From positions 26,986,230-27,050,229 of the forward strand of contig OX243814.1 of assembly GCA_945859605.1 (NCBI GenBank): a stretch of DNA of 64,000 bases, given 5' to 3'. The notes beneath the pieces are model-generated. The model had not been told where the DNA came from. It did no database searches and was given only the letters and a program-made list of their open reading frames with translations. Of this stretch, positions 21,931-32,546 are shown in pieces. Positions within the stretch are counted from its first letter, which is position 1, and every line of letters starts with the position of its first letter. A program made the translations under genes and the position numbers. Source of the DNA: Lumbricus rubellus. Lineage: Eukaryota > Annelida > Clitellata > Crassiclitellata > Lumbricidae.

Positions 21931-23136
21931 TAGGGTGACACAAAAGTTCGTTCACCGTTTTCAAAATGCGTTATCTCAGTAACGGCTTCATATTTCTTTA
22001 TAATATTTTGTCAGTGTATGCACCATTCAAATGAAAGATACTGGTACAAATTTGATTATGATCCGTTCCGTTTTCGCCATTATTTATAATGAAACGTAAA
22101 GACAACCATTTTTTTCGGAAAAACGGCGTTCATCAAATTTGCACAGTAAAAAAATGTGCATATGCCTAGCCTCGTTTACAAGCGTGACAAGACACTGTTG
22201 TTACCTATATAGGACATACACAGACGAAGGCTATTAGCGCGCAGTATCTCCTTCCTGCTTAGTGACAGCACTGACTCTATCCGGCATGACTGGATCAGCC
22301 TCTGAAGTGTCCCAACTGCCATCGATCTCCACGCTTGTTGGAGGCGACGTTTGAGCTGATCAACGTTCTTTGGCTCAGGATCTTTATAAACGCTGAGAGA
22401 TAAAATACTCAACAAGTTCTCAATAGGAGGGAGGTCCGGAGAGTTTGGTGGCCAATCCTTCGGCTTTATGTGTGACGGATGGTTGTCGTCTAGCCACTTT
22501 ATCGTCACAGCTGATGTATGACAGCGTGCGCCATCCTGCTCAACAAACAACTTTCGTTGCATGACACTGCCGTTGTCATTTTCTTTCTCGAACGCTCGCT
22601 TCACGATCTGCTCGAGAATGTTGGTGATGTACATATGTACATAGTACTGCGAGTTGAGTCTGGTACCATTTGGCACAAATTGAAGTTTAGTGAGACCCTT
22701 GGCAGTCATCCCACCCCCAAACCATCACCGACGGACTAAACCTCATCTGTGGAGCAGGCGTAACGTATGCTCTTCCTATGCCGGACAGAGTCAGTGCTGT
22801 CATTAAGCAGAAAGGAGATACGGTACACTAATAGTCTACGTCTGTGTATGTCCTATATAGGTAACAATAGTGTCTTGTCACGCTTGTATACGAGACTAGG
22901 CGTATACACATTTTCTTTACTGTGTAAATTTGATGAACGCCGTTTTTTCCGCAAAAACTGGTCGACTTTACGTTTCATTATAAATAATGGCGAAAACGGA
23001 ACGGATCATAATCAAATTTATACCAGTATCTTTCATTTGAATGATGCATACACTGACAAAATATTATAAAGAAATATGAAGCCGTTACTGAGATAACGCA
23101 TTTTGAAAACGGTGAACGAACTTTTGTGTCACCCTA
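21931..23136 (-). mobile_element. Tc1/mariner (DD37E-type) element converted to a foldback
   Basis: Ends TAGGGTGACACAAAAGTTCG on both sides, bounded by TA. The inverted repeat does not stop at the usual terminus: it runs about 355 bp (21931 to about 22289, and about 22778 to 23136) with roughly a tenth of positions changed. Each arm therefore carries the 3' end of the transposase gene. The unique centre holds the rest of what remains of the transposase on the minus strand. The N-terminal half of the gene is gone, apparently replaced by the inverted copy of the other end. Confidence 0.88.
22176..22709 (-). pseudogene. Tc1/mariner transposase, C-terminal half
   Basis: An open frame of 177 residues starting at an internal Met covers the C-terminal part of a DDE transposase. 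It contains FVEQDGARCHTS (second catalytic Asp) and DWPPNSPDLPPIENL (third acidic residue, Glu). There are 37 residues between that Asp and Glu, which fits the DD37E branch of the superfamily. Just upstream (about 22710-22760) a different frame continues the protein with APQMRFSPSVMVWG, so a 1-base shift separates the halves. Nothing of the N-terminal DNA-binding domain or the first catalytic Asp remains. In the opposite arm, the open frame at 22767-23069 begins with a second, inverted copy of the same C-terminus (TESVLSLSRKEI...). The relic is not functional. Confidence 0.87.
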
Positions 23137-23615
23137 TAATAATTATAGGCTATATACTTATTTACACATGGCCGTAGATTTTGGCAAACCAACGGGCGCT
23201 CGAACGACACTATGCCCCTGCGGTAACATTTTGCACCGACACTCGAAGAACCTTAAACACGGCCCTGATGCTGATTCTATGAAAATGAAGTGGATAGCAA
23301 TCATAAAGACTTCTGTATCCATGGCAGCCTCTCTGCATGTGTTTTAGCTCAGTCAGCTGTTCTTGTTCTTTACTATATAGACTATAAGCATATGAAATAT
23401 CTATGAGCAGATATAATTGCATTCAAAAAATATAGGAAATACATTATATATATAATTTATATATATAATTTATATATATATATACAATATTATACAGGGG
23501 CACTATAAGCACGTAATTATAACGACATACATACATGTAAATGCCTGGATAAAGGAGGAGGGCGACACAAAATGATCTTTGTTATCACATGGCGTCTTTA
23601 AACTGAAACTACTAC
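23137..23615. other. No gene; (TA)n at 23444-23484
   Basis: Only an AT-dinucleotide palindromic run stands out. Confidence 0.45.
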
Positions 23616-23621
23616 TAGGCT

Positions 23622-23988
<367 letters not shown>

Positions 23989-24486
23989 TGCATACATGTA
24001 TGTATAGGCCTAAATACATATATTTTGCATTGTTGACCGGCTGTCCTGCCTGTCCAGGAACAAACAATGTCTTCCGGACTGGATTTATTGTCCCTTGGCT
24101 GAACGGACAATGAGGTTAACCGTGGACTCCGAAATTGAATGGACAGTTAGGGTAGCCGTCCAACTGCCTGCAGCCACGCAGCTGGGGGCTGGCAGAACCT
24201 TAATGTAGAGTGAATCATCGGCCCACTCACTGACCCAGTCTTCATTGAACTGTGCTAGACTGCACAACATATAACTATATGGAGTTTTATCATTGAATGC
24301 AGATTTTGCAGTTAAATTCATAGTAATTGACTAGATGTAATTTTCTTGTGAGTTTGATATTTATGTTAGTTATATTCACGGTTTGAAGGCTTTATGTAGA
24401 TATTTTTAGAACGTTGTGTTAGGCATAAAGAACAAAATAGTCATTGTTTTCAACTCATTTCAAAGTTTGGATTTATCTGAGACGCG
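23989..24486. other. No gene seen
   Basis: An open frame of 78 residues (24085-24321, minus) has no recognisable feature. Confidence 0.35.
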
Positions 24487-24910
24487 ATGCGAAAGAAATG
24501 TTCTGCATATGGATGTACAAGTGGATACTATTCTGAAAAGGAAAATCTGTGGACCAGACAATCACCGTGCATAGTTATCCTATCAAAGACAAGAAACTCT
24601 GCGAAAAGTGGATATGAGCAAATCCGAGAAAGGACTATCAACCAGCAAGTTATTCAGGCCTCTGCTCCTTACATTTCAGAGACAGTGATTTTGTAGAATA
24701 CAGTCAAGAATCAAGATAAGAAAAGAAACAAACAGACAGGAGAAAGACTATACTGTACCGAAGAAATTTTCAGGATGCTGTTCCATCAGTTTTTCAAATT
24801 ACTCCTGCATACTTGTCAACTTCTCCTTGTGAACCATGTCCAACAACTAAAGCAGCTTCAGCAAGCAGATAAGAAGAGGAAAGAAGGCAACTTGACACTC
24901 TTGAAACCAC
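24487..24910 (+). pseudogene. THAP-domain protein relic
   Basis: The first frame starts MRKKCSAYGCTSGYYSEKEN, with the C-x4-C opening of a THAP (C2CH) zinc finger. After a frameshift near 24573 another frame reads HSYPIKDKKLCEKWI, a stop, then ANPRKDYQP and LCSLHFRDSDF, which supply the conserved Pro, Trp and C-x2-H. A later frame gives [18 protein letters not shown], the segment that usually follows a THAP domain. In-frame stops and shifts rule out an intact product. It runs into the GGAT repeat on the right. It could derive from a P-element-like or other THAP transposase, or from a host THAP gene; no further domain remains to decide. Confidence 0.75.
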
Positions 24911-24924
24911 ATATGCAGCAACAG

Positions 24925-25203
24925 ATGGATGAATGGATGGATCGATAGATAGGTGGATGGATGGATGGATGGATGAATGGAAGGATTGATGGACAGTCAG
25001 ACTTAATGAATGGATGGATAAATGGATGGATGGATAAATGGATGGATTGATGGATAAATGTACGGATGGATGGATAAATGGACGGATGGATTGATGGACA
25101 GTCAGACTTAATGGATGGATGGATGGATAAATGGATGGATAAATGGATGGATGGATGGATAAATGCACGGATGGATGGATTGATGGATGGATTGGTGGGT
25201 GGC
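24925..25203. repeat. (GGAT)n microsatellite with a longer-period repeat
   Basis: ATGGATGG units with GGACAGTCAGACTTAATG recurring (about 24990 and 25093), so a roughly 100-bp higher-order unit is present. Confidence 0.93.
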
Positions 25204-25204
25204 C

Positions 25205-25500
25205 TATAAGTAGTCATTTCTGCCATTATGTCCAAGTAGTCATTCCTCCTGATCATGACTACAACCTGTCATATGACCAAGTGGTCATTCCTCCTGATGA
25301 TGACTAGACTACAACTTGCCATATGACCAAGTAGTCATTCCTCCTGATCATGACTACAACCTGCCATTTGACCAAGTGGTCATTCCTCCTGATAATGACT
25401 ACAACCTGTCATAAGTAGTCGTTCCTCCTGATCACGAGTACAACCTGCATGTCATATGACCAAGTAGTCATTCCTCCTGATCATGACTGATCATGACTAC
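25205..25500. repeat. About 45-bp minisatellite
   Basis: Five to six copies of a unit containing GTAGTCATTCCTCCTGATCA and GACTACAACCTGTCATATGA, with GTGGTC/GTAGTC alternation and small deletions. Confidence 0.9.
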
Positions 25501-26105
25501 TTCTATTTTCTTCTATGCCTATACTAAATATTATGAGTTTATACAGGCACATTGAAGTAGGATTTGAGTATATTTATGCTCCATAATTCTATTGTTTTAT
25601 GAACATTAACACTTTGACAGGCGCTATATAAAAATATGCTTCTTATTAATACATGCAAATTTGTCAGGCTTACTTATACGTTATATAAAAGTTGTATTGC
25701 TATGGCTGCATAACTCATAAACAAGCCGTGCTCTGGAGTTTTATCATTGCTGCAGTCAGCCCCCAGCTGCAGAGGGCTGGTAACAGCTAACACTCCATGT
25801 TTTGAGATCTCCATGGGTTAACCATCGACTTCGACACCATCAGTTCCATTGGGTGTACCTCCGACTACATTTTAGACACGGTCGATCTAAGTTTATTATA
25901 TACGTCGCTGTGTATAACATGGGATGCATTGGGGACGCTGATCCAGCAGTATATAGTATTTCGATTGAGTATACACCAGTATATGATACTAAACATGTCA
26001 TTCGTCTGCCATTCGTCGTGCATGCATGTGTGTCTGCTGCACATTATGGTCATTGTGAAGAAATTACAGGAAGTATGCCTAATTTCCTATACATTATCAG
26101 CTGCG
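25501..26105. other. No gene; isolated tail-like GGCGCTATATAAAA at 25620
   Basis: The short match to the LINE/SINE tail end is the only named signal. Confidence 0.4.
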
Positions 26106-26811
26106 CATGGGCGAAAACCTGGGCGGAAATTTGGGGGGGGGGGGGACGAACGAGTGGCCGAAGGAAAGACGCGAGACTTTTTTGGCGGACGAAAATTTCT
26201 GACGACCTTTTTCAAGCAAAAATTTAAAAATTTCTGCTTTCACCGCCCAAAAAGTTGATGACTTTTTTTAGTCATCCAGCCTAAAAGTCAAGAAAACTTT
26301 CCATTTTCACCGCCCAAAAAGTTGATGACCTTTTTTTTAGTCATCCAGCCTAAAAGTCAAGAAAACTTTCCATTTTCACCGCCCAAAAAGTTGATGACCT
26401 TTTTTTTAGTCATCCAGCCTAAAAGTCAAGAAAACTTTCCATTTTCACCGCCCAAAAAGTTGATGACCTTTTTTTAGTCATCCAGCCTAAAAGTCAAGAA
26501 AACTTTCCATTTTCACCGCCCAAAAAGTTGATGACCTTTCTTTTAGTCATCCGGCCCAAAAAAGTAAAGATTTTTTATTGTCACCGCCAAAAAAAGTTGA
26601 TGACCTTTTTTATTTTATTTTTAGTCATCTTGCCCAAAAACTTATATTTTCACCAAAAGTATAGAAAAATGTCTATTTTCAACGCCCAAAATTTTTAATG
26701 CCCTTTTTATAGTCTTGACGCTCAACGATTGTGGGGGACCAATGCATGGGCCGTCCCCCATCACTTTTATTGGGGGACCGTCCCTCTGTCCCCTCTAGGT
26801 TTCCGCCCATG
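26106..26811. mobile_element. hAT-like MITE, CATGGGCGGAAACCT family, with internal tandem repeats
   Basis: Ends CATGGGCGAAAACCTGGG and (reverse complement) CATGGGCGGAAACCTAG. AGCTGCG flanks both sides (7 bp). The middle is made of tandem 68-bp units, each holding GATGACC-T7-AGTCATC. Confidence 0.87.
26240..26640. repeat. 68-bp tandem repeat with hairpin core, inside the MITE
   Basis: Four nearly identical units and two to three decayed ones. Each has GTTGATGACCTTTTTTTAGT, CATCCAGCCTAAAAGTCAAG and TTCCATTTTCACCGCCCAAA. GATGAC and GTCATC pair across a T-rich loop. Confidence 0.93.
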
Positions 26812-27431
26812 AGCTGCGGATGGTGAGAACAAACAACAACGACGAAGCAATATGGATAGATACACAATCATCAGATTTGGTTAAAGGATGATTAGCAATC
26901 GATTATAATGACTCCATGCACTACTCGAATCATAATATACACCGCTAATCATGGATGTAACCATGCATTCGCATACATGCGATCATGTAGGCTACATGTA
27001 TTCGCATATCGGCCTAAGCCTGGGTCTCTATATTTAACCTAATCATGTAGGCCTAGACGTGTACGTAGGCCTATACATGTATATAATCATGTATTTCAAT
27101 TTGCTTTCATGTAGGTGATTGTTATTAGTGTTCGTGTGCATGTTATTGTATTCCGGTCTATATTGCGCCTCTCGTAGTGCACACTACTCAGGGTCTCTTT
27201 CAATGCGAAAGATCATAGAAAAATAGTGATCTTGTGACCATGAAGAGAAGCACTTGGACGGTGGACGATCGTGTCGAAGGAGGCAGCTGCGACCTCAGCG
27301 AATGGTCAGTGAAGGGCCAATCATGTATTCCGAGAATACTAGTGAACGAAGGATGTATCTGTATGAATGTGATCATGAATTCGTATGTATATACTATGTA
27401 TATATATATTGTATTGAATAATTGTAGATAT
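26812..27431. other. No gene seen
   Basis: TAGGCCTA octamers are frequent; a (TA)n run lies near 27390-27435. Confidence 0.4.
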
Positions 27432-28060
27432 ATATAGCGCCCTTTCAAGGTTAGGTCTACTACTCAGGAGCGCTCTCGACCCAATCTCGGTTGAAAAGAA
27501 CGGTTGTTCTGAGGCTGTGATAAAACGCATTTGAGCATAGGCGTACGAGGCGGGGGTGCAAGGGGGGCAATTGCCCCCCCAAATTCGGGCAAGTTCGGGT
27601 GGTTTTTTCGGGCAAAATGTCATCAACTTTTTTGGCGGATGAAATGGTATAATTTTCCCGAAAATTTTGGCCAATGAGTAAAAAAAAAGGTCTTCAACTT
27701 TTTTGGTGGATGAAAATCAACTTTTTTGGTGGATGAAATGGTATGATTTTCCCGATTTTCCCGAAAATTTTGGCCGATGACTAAAAAAAAAAGGTCATCA
27801 ACTTTTTACTTTTTTTCGGACAAGTGTGGTTTTTCGGGCAAACACAAACCCGAACGACAAAATTTTTTTCACGGATGTATTTTTCGGGCAGAAGTTCAAT
27901 CTTTGCCCCCCCACTGCTGAAATCTCCCGTACGCCTATGCATTTGAGTAGGCCTAGGCCCTAAACACTATTATAGGAAGCCCTTTCTGTAGCATGAGGCC
28001 AATGATAGAGAAGGCCCGGTGCTGTCTATATTAAGCAGATCATGATCATAATTATATTAA
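27432..28060 (-). mobile_element. CR1/L2-like LINE 3' fragment, interrupted by a MITE
   Basis: On the minus strand the frame before the interruption reads QHRAFSIIGLMLQKGLP (about 28046-27996), a decayed version of the RAFS ... WNGLP block at 7614-7960. After the MITE (27536-27939) it resumes as AFYHSLRTTVLF. The hairpin tail lies at 27432-27480 (plus strand TATAGCGCCCTTTCAAGG ... GGAGCGCTC). The fragment is 5'-truncated with stops. Confidence 0.72.
27536..27939. mobile_element. hAT-like MITE, CATAGGCGTA family (copy 3)
   Basis: Ends CATAGGCGTACG and CGTACGCCTATG with CATTTGAG on both sides, a perfect 8-bp TSD. It contains GGCGGATGAAATGG repeats and two GATGACT/GATGAGT-A(8-10)-GGTC(A/T)TC modules. 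Confidence 0.94.
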
Positions 28061-28109
28061 TATTCTTCTGTGCAATTTAAGGCTGCGTTAAAATGGATTT
28101 GAGCAAACC

Positions 28110-28290
28110 TTAGACATTAAGGCGTAGAGACAGAGGTACATGTATAACCATGCATGCATTCGCAGGCATGTAGCTGTGTAATTGCAGGCATGTGGCAATG
28201 TAAGTTATTCGTAGGCATGTATTGTATAGCCATGTAATTGCAGGCATGTGGCCGTATATTCATACGTGTTTGATCATGCATTCTTATGAA
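28110..28290. repeat. Degenerate repeat of GCAGGCATGTGGC-like units
   Basis: Four or five imperfect units around GTAATTGCAGGCATGTGGC. Confidence 0.6.
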
Positions 28291-28653
28291 TGTGTTCATG
28301 TACCCGTGTGCGTTTGATTAAAGATCCGCGTCGTCTGCAACCAGGGTATTACTAAGCTTTTGAAGGGAGCATACAATGATAGATAGACCTACTAGTCATA
28401 GGCTACGACACTAATTCATCGTCGCATTGACCGGCTTTTTTATTTCCTCTCTTCCACGCAAGTACATGTAGACTCTATATGATCTCTGCGTTAACTCATA
28501 TGCGAGTTCATGTTTGAACTTCTAGGCCTAAAATAATGTTTAGGTTGCTTGAGTCTCCTTATATTCAGGGTGAGAATTTCCGGAGGGTTAGGGCCCCATA
28601 GTAAAGTCTGTTTTTCACACCCCAATTCCTAGTAGATAATGGTCCAACCCCTC

Positions 28654-29846
28654 CAGGCCCGCCGAGAGGGGGGGCAGAGGGGGCAAATGCCCAGAGGCCC
28701 GGCGACTTTTAGGGGCCCGGAGGGGCCCGGGCTACTGTGATTAGGCTATAATATGTTTCATATGTTGATTACAGGCGGCGGGCCCAACTTATAATCACTT
28801 ATAAATATTACTTAGCTTATGGTTTGTGATTTACGTTGTCTCAACTTGTGTCAGATAATTTTTATAGCCTAATGGGCTATTGCTGTTGCATAAGTGCTAG
28901 ACCTACTGTTTAAGTTTTAAACAACTGTCAATTACTTTACTTATCAGTATTTTGTCAAACAACACGCTCACTTCCGTCTCAGAACGTTCTCCTGCTAAAT
29001 TATGCGTTGTCAGGTTTCAATAATAGGGGCCTATAAGTGAACAAATCCACTCATACATCGATTGAATCTAGTGAATTAAACGTGTCTGCATGATGATCGT
29101 ATATAACTGAATGAATGAAAATAAAAGTTTGTAATGTTCGTATCTTAATTCCAAAAGAAAACATTATAAATAAGAATTTTGAAAAAGCTGAAATTATATC
29201 AAGTGTAAAAGGCTTTGTTTTGATGTTGGCACTCTGACGCTAGGGCCCGCGTTTAGGCCCATAGGCTACACAAACGACTGAGACGATAGGCTATAGGCTG
29301 CTATAAAGCTTATAAGAAACGGTCCTCCACATGGGCGGAGTTTGGTTTCCGTTCTTGGGAAGGCTAACCTCTAGTCTGGACCTTCTTAGGGGGACTAACC
29401 CCGAAAAAGGACACCATTTTCATGGTAAAAAAAGTTGAATCTGGGCCTTCTTGGGGGGGGGGCTTAGCTCCCCCTAGCCCCTGATAAACTCCGCCCATGG
29501 TCCTCCAAGACATTCGGACAATTTTCCAGGCGATGAAAACAGGGCATTTCCGAAATGTATTCATAGGTTCGCAGACAAGACGAGGACCTACCAGGATATT
29601 ATAAGGAATATAAGAGATATTGTTGTAGTTAAATCCAGAACGGTTGCTTGTTGATTGCCATATTATTTGAAAATTAAATTCTTAACATTAAAAACTATAA
29701 ATGTAGGCATTAGCGTACATTCATATCCACACTATTCTTATTTTTTATTATTTTTTGTGTGTGTAAATTTGCTCAAAAAGCCTTAAGATAGTTTGGGGCC
29801 CGTGACTGCTCAGCCCAGGGGCCCGGAATTTCTGTCGGCGGGCCTG
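28654..29846. mobile_element. hAT-like MITE, CAGGCCCGCCGA family: middle shell
   Basis: Ends CAGGCCCGCCGAGAGG and (reverse complement) CAGGCCCGCCGACAGAAA. AACCCCTC lies on both sides, a perfect 8-bp TSD. The interior is AT-rich and non-coding, and is itself interrupted at 29330-29499. Confidence 0.93.
29330..29499. mobile_element. hAT-like MITE, CATGGGCGGAGTTT family (copy H1): innermost
   Basis: Ends CATGGGCGGAGTTTGG and AAACTCCGCCCATG, flanked on both sides by GTCCTCCA (perfect 8-bp TSD). Sister copies at 44038-44192 and 54187-54319 also have perfect TSDs. Confidence 0.95.
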
Positions 29847-29894
29847 AACCCCTCCCCAGTTATTTTTCCACAATTCTCACACTGCTTATAATTT

Positions 29895-30883
29895 CATTGC
29901 ATTGAACCCATTCTTGATTGGATAAGCACGCTTGCTTCTAAATCTATGGCAATAAACATTTGATTTTACGCACTTGGAGATAAGAAGATTGAGACAAGTT
30001 TGTTTTTTAAATGTCATGATTTACACGAAAACTCACAAATTAAGATTTAAGTTCAATTGACGACAAAATGAAACAAACTGACAAATTCTAATGAAGACCT
30101 CACTATTTAGACACGTAGGACTACTTTTCTACACATTTCAGTAATCCGTTGTTTTAAAAACCTTGAACCTACATGTACATGTAGGCCTATATGCCTCATA
30201 TTACTAGACAGCCAACCATAGGCCTACTGTAACAGTGATGGGTACTTAGACTAATAATTAGCTTGAAGCATATATTTTCCAAAAATATGGCCTATTATTA
30301 CAAATTCGAATTCTAGAGTAATGAAATTTGAAGTAATTCTATTTCCAATTGGTCGAAATCATAGTTATCCCATCACTGTAAACATGAGATTAGACCTGTA
30401 ACAATTAAACGGAAATCTGTAACAAGGCAACAATCAACATTTAAATACACATACGTTTCAAGCAGTGCACGAAATAACCTATATTTTCAATTACAATACT
30501 AAAAACACGACTCCACGCACAAATCACAAACTCATCAAGCAAGAAAGTTTGTAACAAATAATTATATATCTGCTTGATGTCCTCAATCGGAGCAGCACAG
30601 AGTCAAAGTCCTCAAAGACAGACATACAAGTTGAACGGCAAAGTGACGCACATAAAGTTAGCAACCAGTAGGCTACTTTGGAATTCAGTGTAAGAGTTAG
30701 ACACAAAATGAATCGTATCTGCAAGTAAACAATTTTATAGTAGTTTGATTTTGTAGAAAATTAAATTACAAAATGAGTGACCAAAACGCTTAATTCCTCC
30801 TGACAACAATAATTATAGTTTATAATTGTGGACTCTTTCAAATAAAAGTTTAAATCTTATTTTGTTGCTAAGGCGCATCCCGA
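29895..30883. other. No gene seen; AT-rich
   Basis: Nothing recognised. Confidence 0.4.
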
Positions 30884-30908
30884 AGAAGAGGAAGAAGAAG
30901 AGGAAGAA

Positions 30909-30939
<31 letters not shown>

Positions 30940-30965
30940 AAGAAGAAGAGGAAGAATAAGAAGAA

Positions 30966-30996
<31 letters not shown>

Positions 30997-31345
30997 AAGA
31001 AGAAGAAGAAGAAGAAGAAGAAGAAGAAGAAGAAGAAGAAGAAGAAGAAGAAGAAGAAGAAGAAGAAGAAGAAGAAGAAGAAGCAGAAGAAGAAGAAGAA
31101 GAAGAAGAAGAAGAAGAAGAAGAAGAAGAAGAAGAAGAAGAAGAAGAAGAAGAAGAAGAAGAAGAAGAAGAAGAAGAAGAAGAAGAAGATAAGAAGAAGA
31201 AGAAGAAGAAGAAGCAGAAGAAGAAGAAGAAACAGAAGAAGAAGAAGAAGAAGAAGAAGAAGAAGAAGAAGAAGAAGAAGGAAGAAGAAGAAGAAGAAGA
31301 AAGAAGAAGAAGAAGAAGAAGAAGAAGAAGAAGAAAGGAGGAAGA
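30884..31345. repeat. (GAA)n microsatellite, about 460 bp
   Basis: A purine-only strand of GAA/AAG triplets with sparse GAG, CAG and ATA changes. The purine-rich character continues to about 31480. Poly-Lys, poly-Ser and poly-Phe open frames here are artefacts. Confidence 0.98.
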
Positions 31346-32165
31346 ATTAAACAGAGGATGAAGAAGAGAGAAGACTAGTAAGAAGAACAAGAACAGGAAG
31401 AAAAAGAGGATAACGAGAATGAAGTGAAAAAGAGGAAGAAAAAAGAAGGCTAAGAGGAAGAGGAAGAAGAAGAAGAAAAACGCTACGTCAAAAGTTGATG
31501 CTTGGAAATTATTCGTTATTGAGACGCCATTCAGAGCAGCTGTGTTTGTTTGTGAGCTGAAGTGATATAGTTTGACTGAAGCAAAACAAAATTATAGTTC
31601 TAGACATCAACCGTCTCCTACTGACTCTCAGTTTCATACGAGATTCCGGAAGTTGACTGTCGGACGTAGCGGTGAAAGGTAGAAGTAATAACAAGCTGAA
31701 AAGCTGCGACCATAAACCGGACATTTTTATAGCGCCTTTAGAAACATGTTTATAGAGACTTTAGCCCAAAAACAGAACATGAAACAGCAATGTAGCTCCA
31801 GCAGGAACGTAAAAGATTTTCAGAAGAGGTTTTACTGCAACAATAAACATCACGCTGCGTTTTATGATACCTTCCGCAATAAAAATAATGTATCTTCTGC
31901 AGCAGTTCTGGTCAGTATCCCAAACCACGCGCTAATTTGCAGTTATAGGTTGACTGCTGTTTTTCATTTTTATTGCAAAGCTACAAATGACACGGACTGG
32001 ACTGCTGAGAAAGTCTGAATAATTGCATCATAGCAACTGTCGCAATAAAAAATGATGCTATAGACGTCAGAACACTGTTGTGCCTTAATGTGCGTCTCTG
32101 ATCTGATTTAGTCAGATCTAATGAGCTCTGCATGGTAAAGTTGACGTAATCCAAAAGGAAGTGCC
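31346..32165. other. No gene seen
   Basis: A 90-residue open frame at 31746-32018 has no recognisable motif. Confidence 0.35.
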
Positions 32166-32546
32166 ATTGTCTGCCTGATTCGATAGTCTCACTGGTGTCA
32201 GTTTGCCTGATTAGATACTAGATAGTCTGATTGATTACATGGTCTGACTGATTTTATAGTCTGACTGATTCTATAGTCTGACTGATTCTATAGTCTGACT
32301 GATTTTATAGTCTGACTGATTTTATAGTCTGACTGATTTTATAGTCTGACTGATTTTATAGTCTGACTGATTCTATAGTCTGACTGATTCTATAGTCTGA
32401 CTGATTCTATAGTCTGACTGATTTTATAGTCTGACTGATTTTATAGTCTGACTGATTTTATAGTCTGACTGATTCTATAGTCTGACTGATTCTATAGTCT
32501 GACTGATTCTATAGTCTGACTTATTTTATAGTCTGACTGATTCTTT
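32166..32546. repeat. 17-bp tandem repeat (ATTYTATAGTCTGACTG)n
   Basis: About twenty nearly perfect units. The main variation is T or C at the fourth base, arranged in runs of three to four units of the same type. The left end decays into GATAGTCTGA variants. Confidence 0.96.

Larger units (their letters stand above)
28566..29894. mobile_element. hAT-like MITE, CAGGGTGAGAATT family: outer shell of a triple nest
   Basis: Ends CAGGGTGAGAATTTCC and (reverse complement) CAGTGTGAGAATTGTGG. Flanking 8-mers CTTATATT and CTTATAAT match at 7 of 8. Only about 130 bp belongs to this element; the rest is the inserted element at 28654-29846. A simpler copy is at 14079-14235. Confidence 0.85.

Noticed and set aside
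30826..31350. 174-residue poly-Lys and 177-residue poly-Ser/Phe open frames
   Set aside because: Low-complexity products of the GAA array.
31746..32018. 90-residue open frame
   Set aside because: No family motif, no splice or regulatory context, and of a length expected by chance.
32166..32546. CRISPR-like array
   Set aside because: The units are contiguous 17-bp repeats without unique spacers, and the context is animal DNA.
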